A stretch of DNA of 64,000 nt. It comes from Channallabes apus. Taxonomy: Eukaryota; Chordata; Actinopteri; Siluriformes; Clariidae. A program made the translations under genes and the position numbers. Of this stretch, positions 24,701 through 35,800 are shown piece after piece (positions within the stretch are counted from its first letter, which is position 1; each line of letters starts with the position of its first letter). The DNA is taken from assembly GCA_030522415.1 (NCBI GenBank), contig CM060131.1:10435203-10499202 (forward strand), written 5' to 3'. The notes below the pieces were generated by a model that searched no databases, was not told the origin of the DNA, and saw nothing but the letters and a program-made list of their open reading frames with translations.

Positions 24701-27330
24701 GTTTAAATCCTAAATATACCGCCAAAAATGATCCCTAAACATGCTCCCAAAACACTTTATTTTAATTTCAAACTTATTTCAAAGCTAAATACATTACCCT
24801 TAAAAAAAATAAAAATAAATAAAAAGTAAAGATAAACCCATATACTATACAGTACTGTAAAATTCATTTTCTTTGTTATATGTTGTCATTTTCTTTGGTA
24901 TAAGTAGGGTAAATACAGTAATAATTCACCATCTCAAGCCATGTTTTCCTCTACGATTGCTTTTGGCTCTCTACAATACAAAAAAATATATACAGCATTA
25001 TATTTTATATGGAAATTTAGCTGGATCTTTACTTTAATATTGGCATGAAAACAAGCCAAAGAAATGGCAAGTGTAAAGACTTGGCCGACTTTGCCAAATT
25101 GGGCCAGAGCAACCCCAAAACTGGAGCTCTGAAGATCCTGGTCTGTGATGGTCAGGACCTACTATAAGTGGTCCAAAAAAAACAAAACTGTGCAACAGGT
25201 GACAGGATCACGGAGGGCCAAGGCTCATTGACGCACATGGGGATCGAAGGCTGGCTCATGTATATACAAATTCAAAAGAAAAGGTCCCATGTGCCTTATA
25301 GTTTGTTGCATATGGGACTGTGTAGCTGCTGACTGGTTAGGTTATCTGTGCTGACCTGGGTATAGACCATTGGAAGTGCATACAATGTGTACGTGAGCAT
25401 AAAAACTGGATCATGGAGCAATGGCAGAAGGTGGCCTGGTCTGAGGCATCATGATTTCCTTTATATCATGCGTGCGTCTCTTACCGGGGAAGAGATTACT
25501 CGGGAAGCACTATGGGAAGAAGGCAAGCTGGCAAAGACAGTGTGATGTTTTGTTCTGCTGGGAAACCTTGGATTCTGCCATTCATGTGGAAGTTACTTTG
25601 ACACCTGCCACCTACCTAAACATTTCTGATGACCAAGTATATCCCTTCCTGAAGCGATATTCTCTGATGGCAGTGGCTACTTTTCACAGGACAATCCATC
25701 CTGCCACACTGCAAAAATAGTTCAAGAATAATCAGAGGGAAACCATAAGTTTGAGGCGTGGACTTGGCCTTCAAATTATTTAGTTCCCAATCCAATCGAG
25801 GAACTGCGAGATATAAACAAACAATAGGAAAAAAAAAGGTCTGATTCAAGGAGGCCCTACCCACCTTGCAACTTACAGGACTTAAAGGAACCGCTATTGA
25901 TGGCTTGGTGCCAGATACCACAGCATAACTTCAGATGTTTAGTGGAGCCAATGCCTCAACGGGAATCTACTCAATATGAGGCGGGTAGTATACTGTAAAT
26001 GTTAAAAATGTACAAAGTACAAATGTCATTGCTGATTTGATGCATTTTCACCAATTAACCATAAGAAGAAGAAAAAGCATCAGCCTAATATTGTATATGT
26101 TCCCTCTTGTGTCACCAAAACAACTCGGAACTTTTTCTCCAAGGCATCACTGGCATGCTTACTTCACATAGTGCAATCTAGAGCCAACTATTGCCCCGGT
26201 TACTGAGATAAACACTCACGCAAGCCATCCGGATAATCTTAAAAAATAAAATAAAATGAGATGCCACAAACCAAATCACCTTCTTTCACTGGTCCATGTG
26301 GCCATTGTTAACGTCTCTCAGATCCTTATGCCTACCATTTTTTTGTGTTTGTAGCTCATTAACTTCAAATGAGCTAAACTGACTGTTCACTTGTTGCCTA
26401 ATATATCCAACTCCTTAATGGGTGCTAATTGTCACTCCAAGGTCAGGAGTGGCTCAGTGGTTAAGGCGTGGACTAGTGATTGAAAGGTCCCAGCTTCAAA
26501 CCCAAGCACCAGCCTTGAAAGAAGCCCTTAACTCTCAATTGCTCGGGTTGTAAAATAAAATATAAAAAAAAAGGGAAGAAGACCTGTCAGTGTTTTTAGT
26601 GTTACGGCCGATCATAGTGTAAGTGGAAGAAATTATTATTATTTTTTTTTAATGAGACACACCAATGTCGGGTATGACTTCATCCTCCTCAGACTCGCTG
26701 TTCTCCGAGTTGTCCTCCTCTCCTTTATCTGACCGTGCATCAGCTTCTGTGACTGTACTGTCCTCATAGGTGTAACCAATTTGAGCTTTCTTTTCAGCCA
26801 GCCTGAGAGAAAAATTAAAAGAAAAAACAAACAAATAAGGATAACATTATTATTTAAATACAAACTAAAATCTCCCAGTCAGTCAGTTGTGCTGACTTAC
26901 TTTTTCTTTTCATCCTCGTTTGGTTTCTGCAGGCCACCGTAGAGCTCGTCCACATATATCTGATACAAACACTGCTCCTCAGAGACTACAAAAAGACAAC
27001 ACTCTTCTTACCAACACTGTTCCTGCACAACGGTTTTATATTCTCAAGCTCATCCAAAGTCTCACGCACTATTAGCAAAGTCGTTCTGCACTAGGCCTCT
27101 GTAACGTTCATAATTACACTTCCTCTCCTCACTCTCCTGCTCCGGAGTTCTGCAAGCAAATCACTTATTAAAACAAAATATTCTGTATACTGAAAGCATG
27201 CTTGAAAATTCACTGTAAGACTTACGTGGTGCTCATCAGAGTAGGTGTGTAAGTGGGAATGTAGTCCAAGTGCGCCCTAACATCAAACCTGTCAATCATA
27301 TTGTTGGTGTCCCCCTGCCAAGGCATCCTA

Positions 27331-27364
<34 letters not shown>

Positions 27365-28749
27365 TCACAGTTATTAATAGTGATTTTAATTCAAATTTTA
27401 TATTAATAGTGTCTGCTCCAGAACTAACTATTCATGGTGGGCAAAAATCTCTAGTGATTTGGTTATTATTTAGTTACTAACATTATGTAATAAATTATGA
27501 TTCACTAGCTAGCAAGTTAAAAGCATTAATTCTGAAAAGGACAACTTTATAAATGATTTATAGGGAATGAATCATAGTTGTAATAAAGTCTGATCTGACT
27601 GTATTTGCATACTGGAAAGAAGTCAGCAAGTAGTGGGCACATGTACTGGTAATGAACTGTGGTGTTCCTTCCTCGCATCACATATAAAAAGTGCATAGAG
27701 TCTGTATTGTTCTTGCAGAATGTTCTATGTGATATGATTTTGTTTGGTTTAATCAAAGTTTCCACCCAACCTGCATGGTCTTGATGCTGGAAAGTTTGTA
27801 AGTCATCTGTACACACTAATTGCCATTTAAGATAAACATGGTGCAAAATGCAATAGAATGCAGAAAAACATTCTAACCTATATGTCCACTGGGCAACTTT
27901 GAATAAACACACTAATAGCACGGACACACAATCTTTTTGTCATGGCTCCCTTGGGTTACTGATTTGCTATGAAGGAAAATGAGCGTAAGACAAAGTCCAA
28001 ATGAGGATTGCAGTCAGGAGGTACTCACATGTTGGCTGGACTCTCAGCAGCCAAAGCTACAGCCGGATCAAGGTGGATTTTATAGGTACGACCGTGAACC
28101 TGCAGGAACTGAGCTGGGTCCTTTTTCTGCAGAGGGAAAAATGTGACGGAGATACAAAATGTAAAACATGAATGAATAAACAAAAGACCACCAACTTCCT
28201 TTAACATTTCTTTGACCTGGCCCCTGTTGAGAACAAGAAATATGAGAAGCTAGCTCTGTAAAAAAAAAAAGTGCTTTTAATAAAACAAGTTTTTGTTAGA
28301 GGCTTGAGTTTTTCAGTTATTTGTTTTTTGACTTGTGCACTTTTTCCATATTTGGAATAATACTTTAGTATTAGTCAAAGGTAAAAAAGGGAAAGCAGTT
28401 GGATAAACTAGTTTTACTTTTACACATTGTACAGACCAGGGATCTTCAACGCCAGGTCTTGGAAGAAAATTGTCCAGCATGGTTTGTAATTCATCAACAC
28501 CTAAACAAACCTACTGCATATAGTAAACTGAATCAGCTATGTTTGAGCAGAAGAAGCACCAAACTGTGTTTGAGTGGACTGGAGCTGAAGATCCCCGATA
28601 CTGAAAATATGTTAGGGATCATAGTGAGTTAGAACATGATCTCTGCCTACAATTTTCTCATAGTATTCCCGCCGTCGTTCTCCACGGCGCTTGTAGTCCA
28701 CCATCATACCGCGCAACTTGCGCTCATGTTTGCGGGCCTCCTGCCACAT
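16147..28749 (-). CDS. clasrp: CLASRP (CLK4-associating serine/arginine-rich protein), 20 coding exons, 637 codons
   Basis: Coding exons in transcript order: 28749-28651, 28126-28029, 27327-27226, 27149-27070, 26985-26901, 26802-26663, 23984-23888, 23612-23534, 23394-23321, 23226-23185, 23084-22902, 22140-21850, 20327-20148, 19971-19932, 18010-17950, 17415-17357, 17245-17199, 16555-16467, 16325-16301, 16189-16147 (TGA 16149-16147). The sum is 1914 nt and all phases agree. The start MWQEARKHERKLRGMMVDYK and the blocks YYEKIKKDPAQFLQVHG, MPWQGDTNNMIDRFDVRAHL, IGYTYEDSTV, KITFITSFGGSDEE and LTPQEKLKLRMQKAL-type (here MTPQEKLKLRMQKAL) follow human CLASRP. Exons 11-13 form the RS domain, rich in RS/SR and poly-Ser; the last exons give a basic coiled-coil-like stretch and a short RS tail ending in SPYYRY. 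Family role: nuclear alternative-splicing regulator that interacts with CLK4 kinase. Human is about 674 aa. A non-coding first exon probably lies upstream. Confidence 0.96.
18132..19148 (+). mobile_element. Tc1-like element relic B1 in clasrp intron 14
   Basis: The ends tacactgatcagccataac and ttatgacagatcagtgta are terminal inverted repeats. The inside reads as a decayed Tc1-like transposase gene: the start region is recognisable as gcaggaaaaatgggcaagcg, and the middle and catalytic parts are broken by deletions and a 26-bp A run (18811-18836). The element is shorter than the usual 1.6 kb. It belongs to the same family as the relics at 25036, 26070, 29300 and 29570. Confidence 0.75.
19631..19659. 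repeat. (ATG)n microsatellite
   Basis: About nine ATG/GAT units in clasrp intron 14. Confidence 0.9.
20853..21675 (+). mobile_element. Tc1-like element relic C in clasrp intron 12
   Basis: Segments match the typical Tc1 order: a 5' end with caggtgtgcctttt, HTH-coding text around 21040-21170 (tttcaagaactttgaa-like), a catalytic-domain stretch around 21225-21330 (catgaggcatggaggagga, tgctttgctggtgac, aaccagcatggctac) and a C-terminal stretch to about 21660. A large internal deletion and many stops make it inactive. It is followed by a (TA)n tract at 21697-21736. Confidence 0.6.
21697..21736. repeat. (TA)n microsatellite
   Basis: Pure AT repeat of about 38 bp, 110 bp from clasrp exon 12 on its donor side. 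Confidence 0.9.
22141..22901 (-). other. clasrp intron 11 with two overlapping donors
   Basis: The reading frame requires the donor GTCGGT (22901-22896). A more consensus-like donor GTAACT (22897-22892) begins 4 nt further on. The acceptor is TGTCCAG before 22140. Using GTAACT would shift the frame and reach TAG 30 codons into exon 12. Confidence 0.6.
22309..22672. mobile_element. Non-autonomous DNA transposon (MITE) D in clasrp intron 11
   Basis: Terminal inverted repeats: cactatggtcaaaattatgt at the left, and at the right the reverse complement of acatacgtttggccatatag plus tg. The body has no coding capacity; it contains the phrase cattccagttcatcccaaa found in a common fish MITE family. 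Length 364 bp. Confidence 0.65.
25036..25990 (+). mobile_element. Tc1-like element relic B2 in clasrp intron 6
   Basis: Same family as B1. Recognisable segments in order: ggccgactttgccaaattgg, ggccaaggctcattgacgca, caatggcagaaggtggcctg, gggaagaaggcaagctggca, cttacaggacttaaaggaac and tggtgccagataccacagca. The reading frame is destroyed and both terminal repeats are missing. Confidence 0.7.
26070..26430 (-). mobile_element. Tc1-like element relic B3 in clasrp intron 6, inverted
   Basis: On the minus strand this matches the 5' part and a piece of the 3' end of the same family (agatccttatgcctaccatt and aactgactgttcacttgttg on the plus strand are the reverse of the start region). It lies tail to tail with B2. 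Confidence 0.55.
26441..26575 (+). mobile_element. tRNA-derived SINE fragment
   Basis: Pol III box A-like agtggctcagtggttaaggc (26451-26470) and box B-like region (cagcttcaaaccc, 26490-26502), followed by the SINE body phrase aagcccttaactct. The sequence does not fold as a functional tRNA. Located in clasrp intron 6. Confidence 0.65.
27328..27363. repeat. (AAT)n microsatellite at the clasrp exon 3 acceptor
   Basis: About eleven AAT units run directly up to the acceptor. On the transcript strand the intron ends (ATT)n-TAG|GATG, so the repeat stands in for the polypyrimidine tract. Confidence 0.9.
27364..28028 (-). other. clasrp intron 2
   Basis: AT-rich, unique-looking intron sequence upstream of the ATT repeat, with donor GTGAGT after exon 2. 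No gene or clear mobile element was recognised. Confidence 0.7.
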
Positions 28750-28930
28750 GACAGCTCCGCTGGGGGTCGATGCGTGGCGGGGCACGGCTGCTGCTTCGGC
28801 ACAGAGAGAGAAAACACTTCATTCAATTACCTGCCATCTATTTGCCTATCAATCTATTCATTCATAGCCATACATACACATAGTATCAGTCAAAAGTTTG
28901 GATTTACATTTCTACATTCTTGAACACGCA

Positions 28931-29185
28931 CTGCCTCACTCTATACCACTTTATCCTGTATACAGGGTCACGGGAGGCCTAGAGCCTACCCTAGGAAGCT
29001 TAGGGCACGAGGCGGGGTACACCCTGGACGAAGCGCCAATCCATTGCAGGGCACACACTACAAGTAATTTGGGGAAGTAAAATAACCTAATCTGCATGTC
29101 TTTGGACTGTGGAGGAAACCAGGGTACCCAGAGGAAACCCTCCAAGCATGAGGAGAACATGCAAAGTCCATGCACACAGACCTGA
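28931..29185 (+). repeat. Dispersed repeat family A, copy 1
   Basis: Shares ordered phrases with the copies near 48139, 48641 and 52061: an acaggatcac-type start, ctagagcctaccctagga, ggcggggtacaccctggacg, ccaatccattgcagggcaca, tgcatgtctttggactgtgg and gagaacatgcaaagtccatg. A widespread fish repeat; I cannot name its class with confidence. Confidence 0.75.
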
Positions 29186-29299
29186 CATATATAGATAGGA
29201 TATAGTAGTGTATTCATACACATACATACGACATAGCTCCTTTCTATGGACATCAGCATTAACCATCTCAGCAATTAGAGCTACAGTAGCTTTTATACT

Positions 29300-29560
29300 A
29301 GGTCAGTGTACTGTACATAAACCAGCCTTCACTTCCCATGTGCATCAGTGAGCCTTGGCCACCCATGACACCACTTTTGGTCGGTTCCACTGCAGACGAG
29401 CAACATCCAACAAAACCATCACAATTTGATCTTAGTCGAAGTCACTCAAATACTTAACTTTGCCTATTCTTTCTGTTTCCAACACATCAGCATTCAGGGA
29501 CAAATCATTCCCTTGCTGCCTCACATACCCATTCACTTCCAAGTACCATTGGCATGAGAC
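29300..29560 (-). mobile_element. Tc1-like relic B4, inverted
   Basis: Reverse-strand match to the family B 5' region (tgagccttggccacccatga, accacttttggtcggttcca, ccatcacaatttgatcttag, tttccaacacatcagca on the plus strand). It abuts relic B5 with the 5' ends facing each other. Confidence 0.6.
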
Positions 29561-29569
29561 ATCGTAACT

Positions 29570-29895
29570 GTAGGTACATTAACAAGGGCCAAAATGGACG
29601 GCTAGGCGACTGGGTCTGAGCAATACCAAAACTGCAGCCCTGGTCTGGAGTGTTCGTAAATGGTCTGAAGAAGACAAACAGTGAACTGGCAACAGGGTCA
29701 TGGGTGGCCAAGGCTCACAGATGCACATGGGGAAGGCTGCCCTGTGTAGTCCGATCCAGTATTGCTAAAAAGGTTATTGCTCGTCTACTAAGAAAGATGT
29801 CAGAACACACATGTCATCACTATTTTGGTAGCAAAAAAAAAGGGGGGGGGGTAGTCAATATTAAGCAGGTGGTCATAATGTTATGGCTGATACAC
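29570..29895 (+). mobile_element. Tc1-like relic B5
   Basis: Family B phrases in forward order: acaagggccaaaatggacgg, ctaggcgactgggtctgagc, caacagggtcatgggtggcc and, after a large deletion, the terminal gtggtcataatgttatggct. A poly-A/poly-G run (29834-29853) lies at the deletion. Confidence 0.65.
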
Positions 29896-30544
29896 ACATG
29901 CATACACAGTGTACACAGAACATGGGAGGAAGAAACTGTCACAATTAACCTGTTCAAGTTTAATGAGAGAAACCACACACTATATAATCAATAACATAAT
30001 ATTGATATATAACCAGGCTTTTATTGTAACTCTATAAAGTGAGTTATCATGAAATAGTCAAAGTGAAGCTCACACAAAATGTTTTAACTAGTTTACTTCA
30101 GGATCCTGATGTATCCATTGCTAAACAAACTACGTAACTTCAATGCAACTGGTAATCTAATTAAATTATCCATTTTTTTTAAGTTGAGGTGCATAATTAT
30201 TGAGCTGGCTAGTTAGCTGGTTAGCTAGAACGCTGCGTTTCAGTGGACTCCAGCTAGTTAAGTTAGCCTGACGTCTGATTAATTCGGGAGTCAATACCTT
30301 TATTTATACCTCCCTAGCTAATTACTACATTATAATACTTATTATCACGGAACTGCTTGCAAAACAGATATTACATGCAAATAAAGGCACACAGCCGTGT
30401 GTTCAGAGCTAATCTTAGCTAATTTAACGGCACGGTAACGGCGTTGCTAAGCCTGAGGAGCTAGCTAGCCAAAACATCCGTTTCTAACCCAGGCGAGGTG
30501 CTCTCTCTCTCTCGTTCAATACAACACTTGTTTTAGTGCGATGT

Positions 30545-30790
30545 GAGTGCGTTATGTTACCTGATTTTTGTGTTATTTATAGGTAAAAATTGTTTAGTAT
30601 TTCCCCCTGCAAGTGTGCATGCAAGGCTGGAGCTAGTTAGCAACTTATGACGCCGCTTTGCCTGTGTCGTTTCCCACAGAGTTAGCTGTAGCTAACAGCC
30701 ACACTGCGCACCCCTCTAACAACGCACATGGTACAATCCACACGGATCCGTAGGTCGACTCGCTGCTGCTCAGTTCGCGGTGCCTGTTGA
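30545..30790 (-). promoter_or_regulatory. Candidate clasrp promoter / non-coding first exon
   Basis: A relatively CpG-containing stretch about 1.8-2.0 kb upstream of the clasrp start codon, with a donor-like AAAATCAG|GTAACA on the minus strand near 30560. The coding exon 1 is preceded by acceptor-like sequence near 28790-28800, which suggests an upstream untranslated exon. This is inference only. Confidence 0.25.
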
Positions 30791-31158
30791 TTGTCTGCAT
30801 TTTGCACACATTCTTCTGTTGATAAAATTGTTATTATGTGTTAATTATCAAACTCTTAAATACTTTTAAAAACATTAATTTTCATAAAAAACGTGAGTGT
30901 TGGGTTTTAGTTAATAAAGTGGTGAATCAACGCCCCCCCCCATACCACCACGTGGAATGGAACACGCCAAGTGTAAAGGTCTACTTCAGGGTCGTGTTCA
31001 TGGGTAACAGTACTGCTGTATGTCATGGGTAGAGTTTCTGTTTTCATTGACTATACCTTCTTTAAAAAGTTCTGGATGGATCTCAAAGCTTTTATTAATT
31101 ACAAAGACTGTACTTAAATTGAAAAATTCAAGTTAAATGTGAAAACATTATAGGTATA

Positions 31159-32661
31159 TACAAACTTCCAAAAAAGTTTGGACACTGTATAAATTATGAA
31201 TAAAAACAGAATGCATTGATGTGGAAGTTTAAAATTTCCATATTTTATTCAGAATCCAACATAGATGACATCTAATGTTTAAACTGTGAAAATTTACCAT
31301 TTCAAGGGAAAATTAAGTTAATTTAAAATTCCATGGCCTCAACACATAGGCCATGTTTACCGCTGTGTGGAATCCCCTCTTCTTTTTATAACCGTCTGCA
31401 AACGTTTGGGGACTGAGGAGACAAGTTGCTCAAGTTTAGGAATAGGAATGTTGTCCCATTCTTGTCTACTACAGGCTTCTAGTTGTTCAACTGACTTAGG
31501 TCTTCTTTGTCGCATCTTCCTCTTTATGATGCGCCAAATGTTTTCTATAGGTGAAAGATCTCGACTGCAGGCTGACAATTTCAGTACCAACCTTCTCCTA
31601 CGCAGCCATGATGTTGTAATTGATGCAGTATATGGTCTGGCATTGTCATGTTGGAAAATGCAAGGTCTTCCCTGAAAGAGACAACGTCTAGATGGGAGCA
31701 TATGTTGTTTTAGAACTTAGATATACCTTTCAGCATTGGTGACTTTCCAGATGTGTAAGCTGCCCATGCTACACGCACTCCTGCAACCCCATACCATCAG
31801 AGATGCAGGCTTCTGAACGGAGCCCTGATAACTTGGGTTGTTCTTGTCCTCTTTAGTCTGAATGGAATGGCCGTCCCAGTTTCCCAAAAAGAACTTAAAA
31901 TTTTTGATTCGTCTGACTACAGAACAGTTTTCCACTTTGCCACACTCCATTTTAAATGAGCCTTGGCCCAGGGAAAACACCTGCGCTTCTGGATCATGTT
32001 AAGATATGGCTTCTTTTTTGACCTATAGTATTTTAGCCGGCAAAGGCAAATGGCATGGTGGATTGGTTCACCGACAATGTTTTCTGGAAGTATTCCTAAG
32101 CCCATGTTGTGATTTCCATTACAGTAGCATTCCCATTTAGTATGGTCTTCGGGCCTTGACCCTTACGCACAGATTGTTCCAGGTTCTCTGAATCTTTAGA
32201 TGATATTATGCACTGTAGATGATGATAACTTCAAACTCCTTTCTGATATTACGCCAATATTTTTCACCACAGCATTGGGGAGAATTGGTGATCCTCTGCC
32301 TCTTGACTTCGGAGAGGCACTGTCACTCTGAGAGGCTCTTTTTATACCCAATCATGTTGCCAATTGACCTAATACGTTGCAAATTGGTCCTCCAGCTGAT
32401 TCTTATATGTACTGTACATTGAACTTTTCCGGCCTCTTATTGCTACCTGTCCCAACTTTTTTTGAAATGTGTAGCTCTCATGAAATCCAAAATGAGCCGT
32501 TATTTGCCATGACATTTCCAAATGTCTCATTTTAAATATTTGATATGCTATCTATATTCTATTCTGAATAAAATATTGAAATTTGAAACTTCCACTTCAT
32601 TGCATTCTGTTTTTATTCACAATTTGTACAGTGTCCCAACTTTTTTGGGATCGGGTTTGTA
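31159..32661 (-). mobile_element. Tc1-like transposon with both inverted repeats (1.5 kb)
   Basis: Starts tacaaac (31159) and ends gtttgta (32661). The ends are inverted copies over at least 70 bp (both contain gaataaaaacagaatgca plus ttg or atg), with TA at each boundary. The right end has a second internal aaaaaaagttgggac motif, as in IR/DR Tc1 elements. The minus strand encodes a decayed transposase. C-terminal half at 31701-31357: FQHDNARPYTA with the second catalytic Asp, and SPIENIWRIIKRK with the catalytic Glu. Middle at 31980-31717: SVQKPASLMVWG. The SDES block with the first Asp is readable near 31917-31906 but out of frame. Frameshifts make it inactive. Confidence 0.85.
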
Positions 32662-32680
32662 CATTTCCCAGTTAGCCGGC

Positions 32681-32821
32681 GGGGGTCAGCCAAGATACAG
32701 TACCACTGGAGTAGATGGGGTTAAGGGCCTTGATCAAGGGCCCAACAGTGGCAACTTGGTAGTGCTGGGGCTTGAACCTCCAACCATCCAATCAGTAATC
32801 CAGTAACCCACATCCTTAGCA
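32681..32821 (-). mobile_element. tRNA-derived SINE fragment, inverted
   Basis: On the minus strand box B-like GGTTCAAGCCCC is followed by AGCACTACCAAGTTGCCACT and GGGCCCTTGATCAAGGCCC. Related to the fragment at 26441. It adjoins the right end of the Tc1 element. Confidence 0.6.
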
Positions 32822-35800
32822 ATTGAAATGTGTATTGTATCTTTACCATCTCCCAATGCTCTAACAAAAAAGCTATCAAAACGTATAGTTTTATATTGTC
32901 ATTTTTACAATATTTTTGTTTAATCTATACATTAAATATACTTGATCTATTTTTGTACAGTATAATCTGTTTCAATTATTTTCTTTAGATGTTCTTCTTA
33001 TGCATGTACTTCCTTTGATATTTGTGTTCTTGTCCATTGTCACATTTAATTAATGCACTTATTGTTTCTACAAGTAAGAGAGAGAGAGAGGCTTTCATTT
33101 ATTCAGCTATATTTTAACAGGTAGGTGAAAAAAGTTAACTGACCATCAAACCAATATGTGCATCTTCCTCAAGCTGTTGCCAAGAAGTTGAAAGCACACA
33201 ACCATCTAAAATGATATCTGTATGCTAAAGCATTAGGATTTTCCTACACCACAACAATGGGGCCCAGACATGTCCCAACATTAGTACCCCTGCGCAAATG
33301 TCGGTGTTGCCTTCTCATCTGATATTACCACCTGATCTCACTAATGCCTTGTTGCTAAAGAGTAAATCTTCACAGTCATACTCTCAAAATCTAGACTAAA
33401 GCCTTCCCAAAATACCGGAGACTACAACTGATTGATTGATTGATTGATTGACCACACGTTTGAGGTAAATGATTACTGTCTTGCATGGTCAAAAATTTTT
33501 TTTATCTGTCTTAATGTACTTGTTCTACTACAGGCATGTATCATTGGATAGGGACCACTATAGGACTAGAATGACCAGATATTATCGTAGAACATGGCAA
33601 TAGTTTAAAAAAATGATATGGCAATGTTAATCTCATAAGTGTATAAGAAACAGCTTCTTGTCTCAAGTTGTTTCTTAAAATGAGAACTGACAACATTTCT
33701 ATTATGAAATCAACACATGTCTATAACTGTTTCTGTCTGGGTGCAGACATAAAGGTATAATTTTCATCTGATGGAGTGTAATGGCTTAAATGTGAGTGCT
33801 GTTAGTGGAACATAAACACTTACCGGGTTACCACTCGGAACTTTATTTTCTCTTACACTGTATCCAAACCATTTGCCAAACATTTTTTGTCAAAAAATGA
33901 CACACGTCATACTCACATACTATACATGTAGTTTTACATTTTATTTTGAGGAGCATCTGTGATAGGTTTATTCTTATCATTTATGTAATAGTAGCTACAA
34001 TCAGTCTCCTTTTTTCTTTCTTGGAGTTAATATGATGAAATACCACAGCTTGTCCAATAACTGAGGAAACGCTAGGTGCATAACCCTCACCTGGAAAACT
34101 CTCTAGGGTGCTAATCGATCACAAGGCCCAACGCACACTTACACACTACCTTACCAGATAAGTTGGAAAGACCAAGTTGCATGTGTTTAGACTGGGTGGA
34201 AATGTGCAAAGTCCATGCACACAGACCCAAGGGACTCAAACCCTCAACCCTGGAGGTGGAAGGCCACAGTGCTAATCACAACAGCACAATGCCACCACAT
34301 GCAAATCATAGATGCTTTTCCTAGTAAGCCTTAAATAAATGAACACCTTCTGACCAATCGGATGTAAGAACTTGTGTGGTATAATCCAAAAATCAACATC
34401 AAAATATTTTAGTATAATTGTTTTCAAGACCTGTTCATTGATTTCTTACCACAAAGCTTTCAGTGCTACTCTAACAATTTGCTTTTCTTACATTTTCAAA
34501 TTAACTGAAGCTGCTTTGTATCTTCAGACATCATTTGCTGGCCATTCTCAGCTCAGGAAGTTTTAATGCATCGTTGCTGTGAGATTTGCATTATTTGTCA
34601 GCAGATTATGAACATCCTGTCCAAAATGAATGTCAGCAAAAGTGTGAATGTCTTGTGGTCTGGGCTCACGAAAGCTGCAAGGTAAGATCAGACAGGCTAT
34701 CTGAGCAGTTTAGTCAAAGCACAAAACAGAAAGACATACAATATGACTTACCCGTGGGCAAGATGGTCATTAGGGAGGCCAAAGTTTGAATGATAAAAGA
34801 CCCAAAGGAGAACATGATTCTCTGCTTATAGTTTTACTTTTAAAGTCATGATGCAAAAGTTAAATTCATACTGTAAATGTATAACATTTTAAGCACTTTA
34901 TATCCTTAATCCGGTGTCATGTACACAATATGTGTGAAAAAAAATCATCAGAACATAAATTATCAAGTTTAATTCATTATTAGGTCATTTTAGTCTGATT
35001 AAAAAAATTTAAGCATTCTTCAGTTTTTTTCCCCAGGATATTGGTAATGGTACTGAATCTTATTCTGTTTTCACGCAGGATTAAACATGACCACGTGTAA
35101 GATCCTGCTCTAGGGTGTATGTCAGTTTAATCTGCAGGGTGGGGTATGAATCACATGAGAACCTGTTGTACAGTCCCTTCACGTCACTGTGGTCACTCAG
35201 GAGGACTTCCTAGGACACGATTCCCTCACCTCTGCTCAGTTTTTAGCTTCCCTGTCTAGGGAGTAAAGGTGTCTCGCTGGATATGTGTGAGCTCTGCCCA
35301 AACCGAATGCTCATGAGTAAAGGACTGAGTGTACAAGGAAAAAACAAAATGTTTAAGAACACTGAGACGATCTCTTTGGGAAATGCGAGAGCTTTAATGT
35401 TGTTTGTTCATTAGTGTGAAAAGCAAGCCAACATGATAGTTATTATTTGAAAACCATAACAAAAACATTGACAATAATTGAATGCAAATATGTCAAAAAT
35501 GTAAACTGATTAACCACACTGTACCCTGATTATATATTTAGAAATTTCATGTAGTCAAAAAAATAAATAAATAATGTATACACACTTTAGGAAAAAAAAT
35601 TATATGTATTTTAATAATAAATTTATTGATATGCATTGATTATTGATTATTAATATTATTAAATTAATATAATATACTTCATACTATTTTGCTGAAGTGT
35701 GAATACAATTTTTGTTCGCAGGCTTTGACAATACTCCCCCCTGCTGGTTAATCATGGAGTAGCAGCATATACACAAGGATTCATTCCTCATTTGGTTGTT

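Larger units (their letters stand above)
23985..26662 (-). other. clasrp intron 6 (largest intron, repeat-filled)
   Basis: A 2678-bp intron. Besides relics B2 and B3 and the SINE fragment, it holds a 21-bp A run at 24643-24663 and AT-rich sequence. No embedded gene. Confidence 0.8.

Noticed and set aside
26451..26502. Possible tRNA gene
   Set aside because: Box A and box B are present but the stems do not fold as a cloverleaf; the downstream sequence fits a SINE. The same holds for 63760-63838 and 32770-32821.
27330..27363. CRISPR-like regular repeat
   Set aside because: It is a simple AAT repeat without spacers; no CRISPR array exists in this eukaryotic sequence.
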